This document shows, piece after piece, positions 26,515 through 35,085 of a DNA stretch of 53,616 nt; position 1 is the first letter of the stretch; the number at the start of each line of letters is the position of its first letter. The notes under the pieces were generated by a model. The model was given only the letters and a program-made list of their open reading frames with translations, did not search any database and was not told the DNA's origin. This DNA is from Clostridiales bacterium UBA7273 (lineage in GTDB: Bacteria; Bacillota; Clostridia; Oscillospirales; Oscillospiraceae). A program made the translations under genes and the position numbers. The DNA is taken from positions 21,767 to 75,382 of the forward strand of contig DKRV01000014.1 of NCBI GenBank assembly GCA_002472405.1, given 5' to 3'.

Positions 26515-27752
26515 TGGCAAAAAAACTTTATGAGGAAGCGGATGTTCAGGCCGTTGCGGCGGCCATACGCCTGCGAAACGGCTCGAGCACGACGTATAAG
26601 CTTTCGCAGATGGCGTCGGCGATAGAGTCGATGAAAACGGGCGATAAGTATGCGCAGACGGATGTTCCGGAGTACGTCAGGGCCGAGGCGCTTGAGGTCG
26701 CGAAAAAGGTTAGCGCCGTGCAGACGACAGGCAGCATAACCTTTATTGCCGCATCCGATGCACACCACCACAGCGATGACGAATACATCGTAAACGGCAA
26801 TCTGCACGCAGGAATGGCAATGAAGGCGCTCAGCTATATCTTGCCGGGCATTGACTTCTGCTGTTTTCTTGGCGACTACAGCATAGGCAGCGAGACGACT
26901 ACGCTCGCGCAGGGCAGGCAGCATTTTGCCGAGATAAACGCAATTTTAAAAGAGGGCTTTGGCGGCATTCCGCAGTTTCGCACTCCCGGCGACCGCGACG
27001 GCCTGCGCCGCGCGCTGGAGACAAACGACAACACATGGCTCCAGCCCAAGGAGATATACACCTATGTCGGCCGCTATAACGAGGGCGCGACCTACGGCAG
27101 CACCACCGAGGGCTACTGCTACCGCGACTTCGACGAGAAAAAGCTGCGCGTTTTCTGCCTGAGCACCGCCGAGATCGGCATGAACTGGGACAATGTTTCG
27201 CTTACGCAGCGGCTCTGGTTTGCAAGAGCGCTCAAGGCCGTCGGAGCAAAGGCCGGCTGGGGCGTTGTGATACTGTCGCACTATCCGCTCGACTTCACGG
27301 AAAACCAGGACAAGAACAGCTCGGCCAAAACTTTCGGCAATATTCTCAAGCAGTATATTGACGGAGGCTCTGTAACGCTCTCGGGCATGACGGTATCCTT
27401 CAAGGACTCAAACAGCGCGAAGATATACGCCGCGTTCCACGGACACACGCACAATTTTGCTGTTGCAAAGCTCAGCGATGTTCAGGACAGCGGCAACACG
27501 GAGTTTAACGTTCTGCGCGTGGCAACGCCGAACATGTGCTACTTTTACAACAACGAGTTTGGCGAAAACGAGGGCGCGGACTCGAACGGCATCGAGTACG
27601 GCGAGGCGACGACGTACGCAAAAACGCACGACACGGCCGACGACACGTCCTTTGTCGTGAACGTCATAAATCCGTCAGAGGGGAAGATACACTCCTTCTG
27701 CTACGGCGCAGGCTATGACCGCGAGATAACGATCCCATCGTCGGGCGAATGA
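26514..27752 (+). CDS. Metallophosphoesterase with phage-tail-like N-terminus
   Basis: Protein of 412 residues. The N-terminus (about 1-45, EADVQAVAAAIRLRNGSSTTYKL split over several turns) is the small domain often found at the start of Clostridial phage tail or fibre proteins. The rest is a calcineurin-like phosphoesterase: DAHHH (early metal motif), GDYSIG, PGDRD in place of GNHD, SHYP, and HGHTH. No secretion signal is present. It may be a phage-derived host-surface enzyme, kept without other phage genes. Activity is inferred; the altered third motif is a caution. Confidence 0.7.
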   Translation: MAKKLYEEADVQAVAAAIRLRNGSSTTYKLSQMASAIESMKTGDKYAQTDVPEYVRAEALEVAKKVSAVQTTGSITFIAASDAHHHSDDEYIVNGNLHAGMAMKALSYILPGIDFCCFLGDYSIGSETTTLAQGRQHFAEINAILKEGFGGIPQFRTPGDRDGLRRALETNDNTWLQPKEIYTYVGRYNEGATYGSTTEGYCYRDFDEKKLRVFCLSTAEIGMNWDNVSLTQRLWFARALKAVGAKAGWGVVILSHYPLDFTENQDKNSSAKTFGNILKQYIDGGSVTLSGMTVSFKDSNSAKIYAAFHGHTHNFAVAKLSDVQDSGNTEFNVLRVATPNMCYFYNNEFGENEGADSNGIEYGEATTYAKTHDTADDTSFVVNVINPSEGKIHSFCYGAGYDREITIPSSGE

Positions 27753-27753
27753 C

Positions 27754-27793
27754 AAAAAGCCTCCCACGGAAATAACCGTGGGAGGTGATTTTT
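27754..27793. terminator. Bidirectional terminator
   Basis: A 10-bp GC-rich stem (27760-27769 with 27776-27785), AAATAA loop, T5 on the plus strand and T5 on the minus strand. It overlaps the stop codon of the minus-strand racemase gene. Confidence 0.88.
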
Positions 27794-28496
27794 ATGCCTC
27801 GCGCAGCTTGCCGCCGGCGGCAAGTACTGCCGCGCGCGCAAGCACAAGGGTGGGGTCGATGTGTTTGTAATCAAGGCCGTACATATCAAATGCCGGGGGC
27901 AGCTCCGTGCAGCCGAGGATGAGGGTCTGCGCGCCGTTATCGAAAAGCTCGCGGACTGCTTTTTCAAAGCCGGACGTGTCAAAATCGCGTCGGCCGGCCT
28001 TAACGCCGTTATATGTAAGATCCATGACTGCGGCCTGAGCCTCGGGCGAGGGCGTGATAAGCTCTATGCCGCTGCCGGCAAAGCAGCTTTCGTATATTCC
28101 GCTCTGCACCGTGCCGTCGGTAGCGAGAAGACCGGCACGCGTAATCTCGTGCCGCATAAGCTCTTGAGCGGTCAGCTTTATCATGTGGAGCACGGGAACC
28201 GGCACGGATGCGCACACGGCGTCGTAGAAGCCGTGCGCCGTGTTGCACGGCATGACGATAAGCTCAGCCCCGGCCTCGACAAGGCGGCGCGCGCTCTGCG
28301 TCATCTGCTCCGTGGGGTCGGCTCCGCCGTGAATGAGCGCCTCGGTGCGGTCGGGAATGTTCGTGTTGCTGTCAATGATGACGTGCAGGTGCTCCTGATC
28401 GCAGCTTGCATCGGTGCTGTTTATGATCTTTGTGAACAGGTCGGCCGTCGCGGCAGGCCCCATGCCGCCGAGAATGCCGATTATTTTTTTGCTCAT
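27792..28496 (-). CDS. Aspartate/glutamate racemase-family protein
   Basis: Cofactor-independent racemase of 234 residues. Both catalytic cysteines are in place: Cys84 in MPCNTAH and Cys196 in LGCTELP, as in aspartate racemases. It would interconvert L- and D-aspartate or a related amino acid in the cytoplasm. A GTG at 28505 is in frame, but it lies in the GGGCGGTGA ribosome site, so the ATG at 28496 is taken. No operon partner is adjacent. The D-amino acid may feed the wall, but this is not shown. Confidence 0.88.
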   Translation of the reverse strand: MSKKIIGILGGMGPAATADLFTKIINSTDASCDQEHLHVIIDSNTNIPDRTEALIHGGADPTEQMTQSARRLVEAGAELIVMPCNTAHGFYDAVCASVPVPVLHMIKLTAQELMRHEITRAGLLATDGTVQSGIYESCFAGSGIELITPSPEAQAAVMDLTYNGVKAGRRDFDTSGFEKAVRELFDNGAQTLILGCTELPPAFDMYGLDYKHIDPTLVLARAAVLAAGGKLREA

Positions 28497-28537
28497 ATAA
28501 TTCACCGCCCAATTTATTGTCAGGCTATGACAAAATC

Positions 28538-28571
28538 AGAAAAGCCCTGAAATCGAATGACTTCAGGGCTT
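28538..28571 (-). terminator. Terminator of the tRNA operon
   Basis: On the minus strand, a 10-bp stem (28571-28562 with 28551-28542) is followed by TTTTCTGATTTT. Confidence 0.8.
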
Positions 28572-28575
28572 ATCT

Positions 28576-28651
<76 letters not shown>

Positions 28652-28683
28652 AAAGTTGATGCCCCTTAAAAAAGGGGCATCTG

Positions 28684-28760
28684 TGGCGACCGAGAAGGGA
28701 CTTGAACCCTCGACCTCCGGCGTGACAGGCCGGCGTTCTAACCGACTGAACCACTCGGCC
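28684..28760 (-). tRNA. tRNA-Asp (GTC anticodon)
   Basis: The minus strand folds as a cloverleaf: acceptor GGCCGAG/CTCGGTC with one G-T pair, D arm GTTC/GAAC, anticodon stem CCGGC/GCCGG with loop CTGTCAC, and T arm GAGGG/CCCTT with TTCAAGT. CCA is encoded (28686-28684). First gene of the operon. Confidence 0.97.
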
Positions 28761-28771
28761 ACGGCTCAGTT

Positions 28772-28800
28772 AATATAACAGATTTTTTGCCTCTTGTCAA
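28772..28800 (-). promoter_or_regulatory. tRNA operon promoter
   Basis: On the minus strand: TTGACA (28800-28795), 17-nt spacer, TATATT (28777-28772). Transcription would start within a few bases of the tRNA-Asp 5' end. Confidence 0.88.
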
Positions 28801-28835
28801 CAATTTTTGAAAAAGTTTTTTTGAGAAATTTTAAT

Positions 28836-29012
28836 TTATTTGCGTGACTTAGGTTTTTTCTTCGCAGACTTGGACTTTTTGGCCGCCGCCTTTGCGGCCT
28901 TCCTGTCGGCAGATTTCTTTTCTTTCAGCGCTTTTTTTGTTTTTATCTCAACGATAACGTAATACCCGATGACTGCAAGTACCAAAAATGCGACATATGT
29001 ATACCACGGCAT
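28836..29012 (-). CDS. Small membrane protein with Lys-rich tail (58 residues)
   Basis: Short gene: MPWYTYVAFLVLAVIGYY begins one membrane helix (about 5-22), followed by a very basic cytoplasmic tail rich in Lys and Ala to the end (terminal KPKSRK). The pattern resembles small single-pass proteins with an Ala/Lys tail. GGAGGG lies 7 nt before the ATG, and its own consensus promoter is upstream, both of which support translation. No family recognised. The positive tail could bind RNA, DNA or ribosomes; that is speculation. Confidence 0.75.
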   Translation of the reverse strand: MPWYTYVAFLVLAVIGYYVIVEIKTKKALKEKKSADRKAAKAAAKKSKSAKKKPKSRK

Positions 29013-29042
29013 ATTTCATCCCTCCAATTCTCTGATTATAAT

Positions 29043-29071
29043 AATATACATTAAAATGCAGCTGCGGTCAA
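29043..29071 (-). promoter_or_regulatory. Promoter for the 58-residue membrane protein
   Basis: On the minus strand: TTGACC (29071-29066), 17-nt spacer, TATATT (29048-29043). Confidence 0.7.
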
Positions 29072-29086
29072 GAAAACAAAAACATG

Positions 29087-29116
29087 TGGACAATGACAGA
29101 CACAGTGAGATATAAT
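29087..29116 (+). promoter_or_regulatory. Promoter for the MurT/GatD-like operon
   Basis: TGGACA (29087-29092), 18-nt spacer, TATAAT (29111-29116). GAAGG follows before the ATG at 29151. Confidence 0.65.
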
Positions 29117-29150
29117 ATAAAATTATATCAATCTCAAAAGGAAGGCTAAG

Positions 29151-30527
29151 ATGAAAAAGAATCTGAGATTTATAATTGCCCTGATATTCGGCAAGCTCGC
29201 CATGTGGCTGCAAAAGCTTTTGGGCATGAACGCAAGCTATTTCCCCGGCAAGCTTGCGATAAAGCTCTGCCCCGATTTCCTCGGCAGGATAGACAAGCCC
29301 AAAACCATAATAACCGTCACCGGCACAAACGGAAAAACCACCTGCTGCAACATGATCCTTGACGTTTTGTCCGACGCAGGCTTCAAGGTGCTCAATAACC
29401 GCGCAGGCTCGAACACCGACGCCGGCATTGCGACCTCGCTAATATCCGGCAGCACCCTCGGCGGCAAGGCAAAGTTTGAGTACGCCGTGTTCGAGGTCGA
29501 TGAGCGCAGCTCGCTGAGGATATATAAATATGTTCACCCCGACTATGCCGTGTGCACAAACCTGTTCCGCGACTCTATCCAGCGCAACGCGCATCCGGAG
29601 TTTATATTCTCGTTTATCGACTCCGCTCTGCCGGACGATACACACATGATCCTCAATGCCGACGATCCGATAAGCAGCCGCCTTAAAAAGGACAACAAGC
29701 GCAGCTACTTCTCCCTGAGCCGCCTGCCGACCGACAGGGACGAATGCGTCAATATAATAAACGATATGCGCGCATGCCCCTATTGCGGCGGAAAGCTTCA
29801 GTATGAATATGTTCGCTATCACCACATTGGCAAGATGAAGTGCCCCGGCTGCGGCTTTGCCTCGCCCAAGGCAGACTATCTTGCCTCACCCGACTACGAA
29901 AAGCGCTGCTTCACCGTGCGCTCGGATAAGGGCGAGGAGGAGTATCCGCTTATTAACGACAGCGTGTTCAACACTTATAACCAGGTCACAGTCGTTACGC
30001 TTCTTCGCGAGCTTGGACTGTCGGCGGAGAATATTGCAAAAAGCTTTTCGCACATGAGCATCGTCAAGTCGCGCTACACCAATGTCGAGAAAAACGGCGT
30101 CGAGGTCGTGACGAACATGACCAAGGGGCAGAACCCCGTTGCGTGCTCGATCGTGTTTGACTATATCCGCTCGGAGCCGGGCGTGAAGGAGGTCATCGTT
30201 ATGCTCGATGACCTGACGTATAAGAAAACGACCGAGATAGTCACATGGGTCTACGATGCCGACTTCGAGTTTTTAAACGATGAGAGCATAAAGCGCATCG
30301 TTGTCGGCGGAGTTAGAATGCACGACTATCACCTGCGCCTGCTGCTTGCCGGCGTTCCGGAGGAAAAGATCCGCTGCGTCGAGCACGAGACCGACGCTCC
30401 TGCCGAGCTTGAGCTTGACGGAACGGATAAGGTCTTTATCCTGCATGATCTTACAACGCCGCAGCTTACAAAGCAGGTGCGCGACGGCATACTTGCCCGT
30501 CTTGAGGAAAAGGAGGCACAGGCATGA
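29151..30527 (+). CDS. murT: MurT-like lipid II isoglutaminyl synthase subunit
   Basis: Mur-ligase-fold protein of 458 residues. The P-loop TGTNGKTT is at 57-64. A Cys4 zinc ribbon (Cys209, 212, 231, 234) is inserted in the central domain, as in MurT. The C-terminal DUF1727-type domain follows (about 315-458). MurT with GatD amidates D-Glu of lipid II to isoglutamine. In the C-terminal loop that meets GatD, the usual D-x-S-W pattern reads I-V-T-W (363-366), so the Asp that completes the GatD triad seems absent. It overlaps gatD by 4 nt. Confidence 0.85.
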   Translation: MKKNLRFIIALIFGKLAMWLQKLLGMNASYFPGKLAIKLCPDFLGRIDKPKTIITVTGTNGKTTCCNMILDVLSDAGFKVLNNRAGSNTDAGIATSLISGSTLGGKAKFEYAVFEVDERSSLRIYKYVHPDYAVCTNLFRDSIQRNAHPEFIFSFIDSALPDDTHMILNADDPISSRLKKDNKRSYFSLSRLPTDRDECVNIINDMRACPYCGGKLQYEYVRYHHIGKMKCPGCGFASPKADYLASPDYEKRCFTVRSDKGEEEYPLINDSVFNTYNQVTVVTLLRELGLSAENIAKSFSHMSIVKSRYTNVEKNGVEVVTNMTKGQNPVACSIVFDYIRSEPGVKEVIVMLDDLTYKKTTEIVTWVYDADFEFLNDESIKRIVVGGVRMHDYHLRLLLAGVPEEKIRCVEHETDAPAELELDGTDKVFILHDLTTPQLTKQVRDGILARLEEKEAQA

Positions 30528-31234
30528 AGATAGAGGTGCTGTTTCCCGAATTTGCAAACCTTTTCGGCGACTGCTGGAACTGGAAGTATCTTTCGCGATG
30601 CATGCCGGAGGCCGAGCTGATCGAAACCGGCTATAACGACGAGCCGCGCTTTGCTTCCGAAAAGGTCGATATGATAATCATGGGAGCAATGACCGAGCAC
30701 GGTCAGGAGCTTGCGATAAAAAAGCTCATGCCTCATCGCGACAGGCTGCGCGAGCTTATCGACGGCGGCGTTGTGTTTCTCATGACGGCGAACGCCGGCG
30801 AGGTGTTCTGCGAATATATCGAGAACGAGGACGGCAGCCGCATTGCCGGCTTGGGCCTTGTTCCGCTGCACGCAAAGCGCGATATGATGCACAGACTTAA
30901 CTCAACTCAGCTGTGCGCCTTTGAGGACATGGAGCTTGTCGGCTTCAAGGCGGAATTTTCGCAGCTTTACGGCGATAACTCGGACTTTTACTTTGCCGAG
31001 GCCAAGTACGGTATCGGCATCAATAAAAAGTCAAAGCTCGAGGGTGTGCGTATCAAAAACTACTTTGCTACCTCGATGGTCGGGCCGTTTTTGATGATGA
31101 ATCCGCCGTTTGTCAAATACCTCATGGCGCTTCTCGGCGTAAAGGAGCCGAAGCTTGAGTTTGAGGAGACGAACATGGCAGCTTACGAGCGCCGCCGCGC
31201 GGACATAATCCGTATGATGGGCGATAAAAAGTAA
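30524..31234 (+). CDS. GatD-like class I glutamine amidotransferase, catalytic residues missing
   Basis: Protein of 236 residues with the GatD fold and neighbourhood. Alignment from memory to S. aureus GatD places Ala89 (FLMTANAGE) where nucleophile Cys94 (TICGGYQ) should be, and Val186 (ATSMVGPF) where the catalytic His (TYLHGP) should be. The N-H-G-G segment is also changed to A-E-F-S. The frame is intact and 4 nt overlapped with murT, so it is conserved as a partner rather than decaying. It probably cannot release ammonia from glutamine. It could be a structural subunit, with free ammonia or another donor. Confidence 0.8.
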   Translation: MKIEVLFPEFANLFGDCWNWKYLSRCMPEAELIETGYNDEPRFASEKVDMIIMGAMTEHGQELAIKKLMPHRDRLRELIDGGVVFLMTANAGEVFCEYIENEDGSRIAGLGLVPLHAKRDMMHRLNSTQLCAFEDMELVGFKAEFSQLYGDNSDFYFAEAKYGIGINKKSKLEGVRIKNYFATSMVGPFLMMNPPFVKYLMALLGVKEPKLEFEETNMAAYERRRADIIRMMGDKK

Positions 31235-31238
31235 AACA

Positions 31239-31269
31239 AAAACCCGAGGTGTTCAACACCTCGGGTTTT
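31239..31269. terminator. Bidirectional terminator
   Basis: A 13-bp stem (31239-31251 with 31257-31269) with TTCAA loop, ending both the murT operon and the minus-strand cluster. Confidence 0.88.
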
Positions 31270-31281
31270 GCTATGTTGTCG

Positions 31282-31911
31282 TCATATAATGCAGCTTTTG
31301 TCCGGCTCAAAGACGACTATCTGCCGCTTTGCGCTCGGCTTGACCTCGTATTCGCAGCCGGGCAGATAAACTACCTCGTCATCATTCCAGAGCGCGAGAA
31401 AATCATCGACGTAGGCGACGTTTTCAAGCCCTGTGCCTGCGCCGCGATAATGCATGGGGATGATCGTTTTTGCGTCAAGCGCGATGGCGATCTCCTTTGC
31501 CTGCTGCGGACAGATCGTGTAGTAGCCGCCGACGGGGATCATGAGAACGTCAAGCGGCTTGAGCTTTGCCGCGGTTTCGGGATCGAGCGTGTGTCCCAGA
31601 TCACCCAGATGCGCAATGCGCATGCCCTCGGCCTCAACGACGCTGCACAGGTTATCTCCGCGCAGAGCGCCCTGCCTGCCGTCGTGATATGTCGGTATCT
31701 GCGTGAGCGAAAACTTAGGAGAGCTGCCGCTCAGCTCAACGCCGGAGGCGTAGTTGTGGTCGGAATGACCGTGGCTGCAAATTACGCAGTCTGCGTGCAG
31801 CGGCTTGAGCTTCAGACCGCGCACGCTGCCGGGGGAATAGGGGTCGAACACCACGCTGCCGTCGGTGCTTATAAGCTCAAAGCAGGCGTGGCAATGCCAA
31901 ATAAGCTTCAT
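31282..31911 (-). CDS. Metallo-beta-lactamase-fold hydrolase (UlaG-like)
   Basis: Hydrolase of 209 residues with the MBL metal motif SHGHSDHNY, a later HLGDLGH, and PMHYRG near the end. It is close in shape to UlaG-like L-ascorbate-6-phosphate lactonase relatives that many genomes carry with no known substrate. The frame runs upstream into the DUF4358 gene, but ATG at 31911 fits the family N-terminus (MKLIWHCHA). It is 4 nt after the DUF4358 gene. Confidence 0.85.
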   Translation of the reverse strand: MKLIWHCHACFELISTDGSVVFDPYSPGSVRGLKLKPLHADCVICSHGHSDHNYASGVELSGSSPKFSLTQIPTYHDGRQGALRGDNLCSVVEAEGMRIAHLGDLGHTLDPETAAKLKPLDVLMIPVGGYYTICPQQAKEIAIALDAKTIIPMHYRGAGTGLENVAYVDDFLALWNDDEVVYLPGCEYEVKPSAKRQIVVFEPDKSCII

Positions 31912-31915
31912 TTTA

Positions 31916-32395
31916 TCAGCCCTCAAAGCAGGACTGGAACGCCTGCTTGACCGCTGCGCGGTCACTTTCGCCGAGAATGGCGTACATGACGTAGTTACCC
32001 TGCGTCCAGACCTCAGCACAGTCAAGCTTGGGCTTTTCATCCGGCAGATACTCGTCCATCCAGACGCTCTCGCGGTATTCGAGATATTTGTTAAGCGCGT
32101 CCTTCAGAGCGGCGGCCTGATCCGCGTCCTTGGCGAGGAAAATGCCGTATTCGTTGATGTTTGTGCCGACTGCGGAGATAAGGGTGTTGCGGCTTGCATA
32201 GCCGTCAAGCGCGATGCCCATGACGTTTTCAACGTATGCGTCGGGAACCTGCGAAAGCTCGCTTATGTCGATTGCCGCGCCGACCTTGTCGGCAACGGTC
32301 TGCATATCGGGATCTTTTGCGGCCTTCGGTGAGCTGCATCCGCCGAGCATGCAGATAAGCAGTAAAAGCGCTATTGCAGAAGAAAGCTTTTTCAT
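31916..32395 (-). CDS. DUF4358 lipoprotein (second copy)
   Basis: Lipoprotein of 159 residues: signal MKKLSSAIALLLLICMLGGC with the lipobox L-G-G-C (Cys20), then a DUF4358-like mature domain with no catalytic motif. It lies 11 nt after the SGNH lipoprotein and 4 nt before the MBL gene, so all three form a unit. The ATG at 32395 follows AGAGGTG. Its relative at 5699-6184 sits in the MBOAT operon, so both copies adjoin SGNH-type surface enzymes. Confidence 0.8.
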   Translation of the reverse strand: MKKLSSAIALLLLICMLGGCSSPKAAKDPDMQTVADKVGAAIDISELSQVPDAYVENVMGIALDGYASRNTLISAVGTNINEYGIFLAKDADQAAALKDALNKYLEYRESVWMDEYLPDEKPKLDCAEVWTQGNYVMYAILGESDRAAVKQAFQSCFEG

Positions 32396-32406
32396 GTTTT
32401 CACCTC

Positions 32407-33186
32407 TCAAAGCCATGCGTGAGTTTTGAGATAATCTATCACGCGGTTGAAGCCGACTGCACTCAGGTGAATGCCGTCGCCGTTGCCGTAATCGGAAACG
32501 AGCTTGCCGTCGGCGCCCTTGAGCACAGAGGCGGAATCGGTGTAGTGCGTGCCGGTCGCCTCGGCTATCTGGAGTATCCAGCCGTTTGCACGGTCGATGA
32601 CGGTGTTGTTTATGCCGTTATCCTTTGCCTCGTACATTGCCTCGACGGGGTAGATGGAGTTGCAGATGATCTTCGTGTCGGGGCTTACGGACTTGATGCG
32701 CTCAATAAGCGCGGTGTATTCGGTCTTGAACGAATCTTCGTCCATCATCGAAACGCCGTTTACGCCGATGGTGAGAACGACATACTCGGGCTTTGCGCGG
32801 CCGATCGCGTCGGTGATGGGTATCTCCTCGCCGGTGGGCGGATAAACGATGGTGGCGATGCTCTGGTTAAACAGCGCAAGCGTGCCGCTTGACGGCGTCC
32901 ACACCTGAGAGCCATCGAGAACGTCGTAGGCCTTCAGACCGTAGGTCGTGCTGTCGCCGATAAAGACCATTTTGGAAATGTACTCGTCGCCGGCGTCGGC
33001 GGTCTCGCCGAGCTGGGTCGAGGTCTGCTCGGGAGCCTTCGTCTGCTCCGCGTTGGGACTGTCGGTGCTCACCGCAGGAGGGTTGAGCGTTTCCTCGGGC
33101 TTTTTCTCATCGTCCTTGCCGCAGGCGCACAAAACGCACAGCAGCATGATAAGCGCCGCCGCGAGGGCAATATATTTTTTCTTCAA
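32407..33186 (-). CDS. SGNH/GDSL-family lipoprotein hydrolase
   Basis: Surface lipoprotein of 259 residues. The signal ends at the lipobox L-C-A-C (about residue 22), followed by a low-complexity Pro/Thr/Glu linker. Block I is IGDSTTYG with the nucleophile Ser, GVNG is block III, and DGIHLS is block V. It probably deacylates or acts on surface glycans or lipids. The start is the TTG at 33186, spaced 5-6 nt behind GAGGTGA. A GTG at 33195 lies inside that ribosome site. Confidence 0.85.
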   Translation of the reverse strand: MKKKYIALAAALIMLLCVLCACGKDDEKKPEETLNPPAVSTDSPNAEQTKAPEQTSTQLGETADAGDEYISKMVFIGDSTTYGLKAYDVLDGSQVWTPSSGTLALFNQSIATIVYPPTGEEIPITDAIGRAKPEYVVLTIGVNGVSMMDEDSFKTEYTALIERIKSVSPDTKIICNSIYPVEAMYEAKDNGINNTVIDRANGWILQIAEATGTHYTDSASVLKGADGKLVSDYGNGDGIHLSAVGFNRVIDYLKTHAWL

Positions 33187-33262
33187 ATTTATCACCTCAA
33201 CTAATTTATAAACGTGCCGATTATATCATATGAACCTCGTTACTTCAAGGCAAACAGGTAAA

Positions 33263-33300
33263 CAAAAATCGACCGTCTGCAAATATACAGACGGTCGAAA
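33263..33300 (-). terminator. Terminator of the acyl-CoA synthetase gene
   Basis: On the minus strand an 11-bp stem (33298-33288 with 33279-33269) is followed by a T5 tract. Confidence 0.85.
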
Positions 33301-33304
33301 GGCT

Positions 33305-35038
33305 TTATTGTTCCACAGTTTGTTCGGCCGCGCGCTTTGCGGCCTCCTCCTCTTCGAGAACGCGGTAGGCGACCTTTCCGACAAGAGTCTTGGGCAGCTC
33401 GCGGCGGAACTCGATATCGTAAGGCATTGCGTATTTTGCAATGTGCTTGCGGCAGTAGGCGAGGATAGCCTCTTTTGTCTCGGGGCTTTCGGGAACGCCG
33501 GGCTTGAGCATGACAAAGGCCTTGACCTTGTGCATTTTATACGGGTCGGGAACGCCGATGATGCAGCTCATGTGAACAAACTCGTGCGCGTCGAGAATGT
33601 TTTCAAGCTGGCCGGGATAGACGTTGTAGCCGGAGGTTATTATCATGCGCTTTGAGCGGCCCTTGAAGTAGATAAAGCCCTCGTCGTCCATCATGCCGAG
33701 GTCGCCCGTGTACATCCATGTAAGCCCATCGTCGTGCTTGCGCAGGGTCTGCGCGGTCTCCTCGGGGTGGTTAACATACTCCATCATGACGGTGGGGCCG
33801 GCGATGAGGATCTCGCCCTCCTCGCCGTAGGGCAGCTCCTTGTCCGTGCCCGGTTCGACTATTTTGTAATATGTATCCGGGAAGGGCAGACCGATGCTGC
33901 CTTCCTTGGCCATGTGCGGCGGCGTCAGGCAGCTTGCCGTGACGCATTCGGTAAGGCCGAAGCCCTCGCGGATCTGAATTTTTGCATTGTGATCGTACAG
34001 GAACTTGTCGAATTTCTTTTTAAGCTCGATCGACAGACTGTCGCCGCCGGAGAAAACGCCCTTGAGCGAGCTGAGGTCGGCGTTGTCCATGCTCGGCAGG
34101 CGCAGCAGCGCTTCGTAAAGCGTGGGAACGCCGGCGATGAAGTTGCAGTGATATTTGGTTATCTGCTTTGCATAGGTCTGCGCGGTGAAGCGCGGAATGA
34201 GAATGCAGCGGCCGCCCTGCGAGAGCATCGTGTGGATGCACACGCCAAGGCCGAAGCCGTGGAACAGCGGCATTGCCGCGAGCATCTTATCGCCGACGCG
34301 GAACATGGGGTTTGCCGCGATGACCTGCTGGCCGAGCGCGTTGAAGTTGCGGTTTGAAAGCAGGATGCCCTTTGTCGTGCCGGTCGTGCCGCCGGAATAG
34401 AGAATGACGGCAGGGTCCTTGCCCGTGCGCTTGACCTTGTAGTTATAAAAGCAGTGCTTGCCCATGTGCAGGAACTCTTTCCAGCGGATAACGGGCGCGT
34501 CCTCGGGGATCTTTTTGATCTTTCTGCCCTCGGTGAGCATATAGCCTGCCTTGACGGGCTTTGAAAGCTCGTCCTTTATGCTGGCGATGACGATGTTGAC
34601 GACCTTGGTGTTCTGGCGGATGTTTTCAAACTTATTGTAGAACTGGTCGAGGGTGATGGCCGTGACCGACTCCGACTCGTTGAGGTAAAATTCGATCTCC
34701 TTTTCGGCCGAGAGGGGGTGGATCATGTTGCAGATGCCGCCGATGAGGTTGACCGCATAGAACATCTGGATGGCCTGGGGGCAGTTGGGCATTGCTATGG
34801 TCACCTTGTCACCCTCGCGCACGCCGATGGTGCGCAGTGCCTTGGCGCAGTCCTCGACCTCGCGGACAAGGGTCTTGTAGGTGGTCGATCTGCCCATGAA
34901 GTCAAAGGCAACGTTGTTGGGGTATTTTTCGGCTATTTTTTCAACGGCTTCAAACATCGAGCCGTCGAAGTAATCGAGAGTGAAGGGCACTTCGCCCAGA
35001 TGGTTTCTCCACGGCGCTTTTGCGCTGATGTTTTCCAT
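33305..35038 (-). CDS. AMP-binding acyl-CoA synthetase (FadD-like)
   Basis: Adenylate-forming enzyme of 577 residues, the usual FadD length. The phosphate-binding loop YSGGTTGTTKG, the acyl-AMP motif YTGDLG and the later KGRSKRMIITSGYN hinge are intact. It would activate a fatty or aromatic acid to its CoA thioester. The ATG at 35047 has AAAGGA directly against it. The ATG three codons on (35038) has 9 nt spacing and is preferred. It has its own promoter and terminator and no adjacent pathway genes, so the substrate cannot be given. Confidence 0.9.
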   Translation of the reverse strand: MENISAKAPWRNHLGEVPFTLDYFDGSMFEAVEKIAEKYPNNVAFDFMGRSTTYKTLVREVEDCAKALRTIGVREGDKVTIAMPNCPQAIQMFYAVNLIGGICNMIHPLSAEKEIEFYLNESESVTAITLDQFYNKFENIRQNTKVVNIVIASIKDELSKPVKAGYMLTEGRKIKKIPEDAPVIRWKEFLHMGKHCFYNYKVKRTGKDPAVILYSGGTTGTTKGILLSNRNFNALGQQVIAANPMFRVGDKMLAAMPLFHGFGLGVCIHTMLSQGGRCILIPRFTAQTYAKQITKYHCNFIAGVPTLYEALLRLPSMDNADLSSLKGVFSGGDSLSIELKKKFDKFLYDHNAKIQIREGFGLTECVTASCLTPPHMAKEGSIGLPFPDTYYKIVEPGTDKELPYGEEGEILIAGPTVMMEYVNHPEETAQTLRKHDDGLTWMYTGDLGMMDDEGFIYFKGRSKRMIITSGYNVYPGQLENILDAHEFVHMSCIIGVPDPYKMHKVKAFVMLKPGVPESPETKEAILAYCRKHIAKYAMPYDIEFRRELPKTLVGKVAYRVLEEEEAAKRAAEQTVEQ

Positions 35039-35085
35039 GCGAATCATTCCTTTGAAAAATTAAAAATTTATAAGTTTGTATGGCC

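Noticed and set aside
28657..28681. Hairpin between the two tRNA genes as a terminator
   Set aside because: The T-tract lies in the loop instead of after the stem, and both tRNAs share one promoter, so a processing hairpin fits better.
30524..31234. gatD-like gene as a pseudogene
   Set aside because: The frame is full length, overlaps murT by 4 nt and shows no stop or frameshift, so a degenerate but expressed subunit is more likely.
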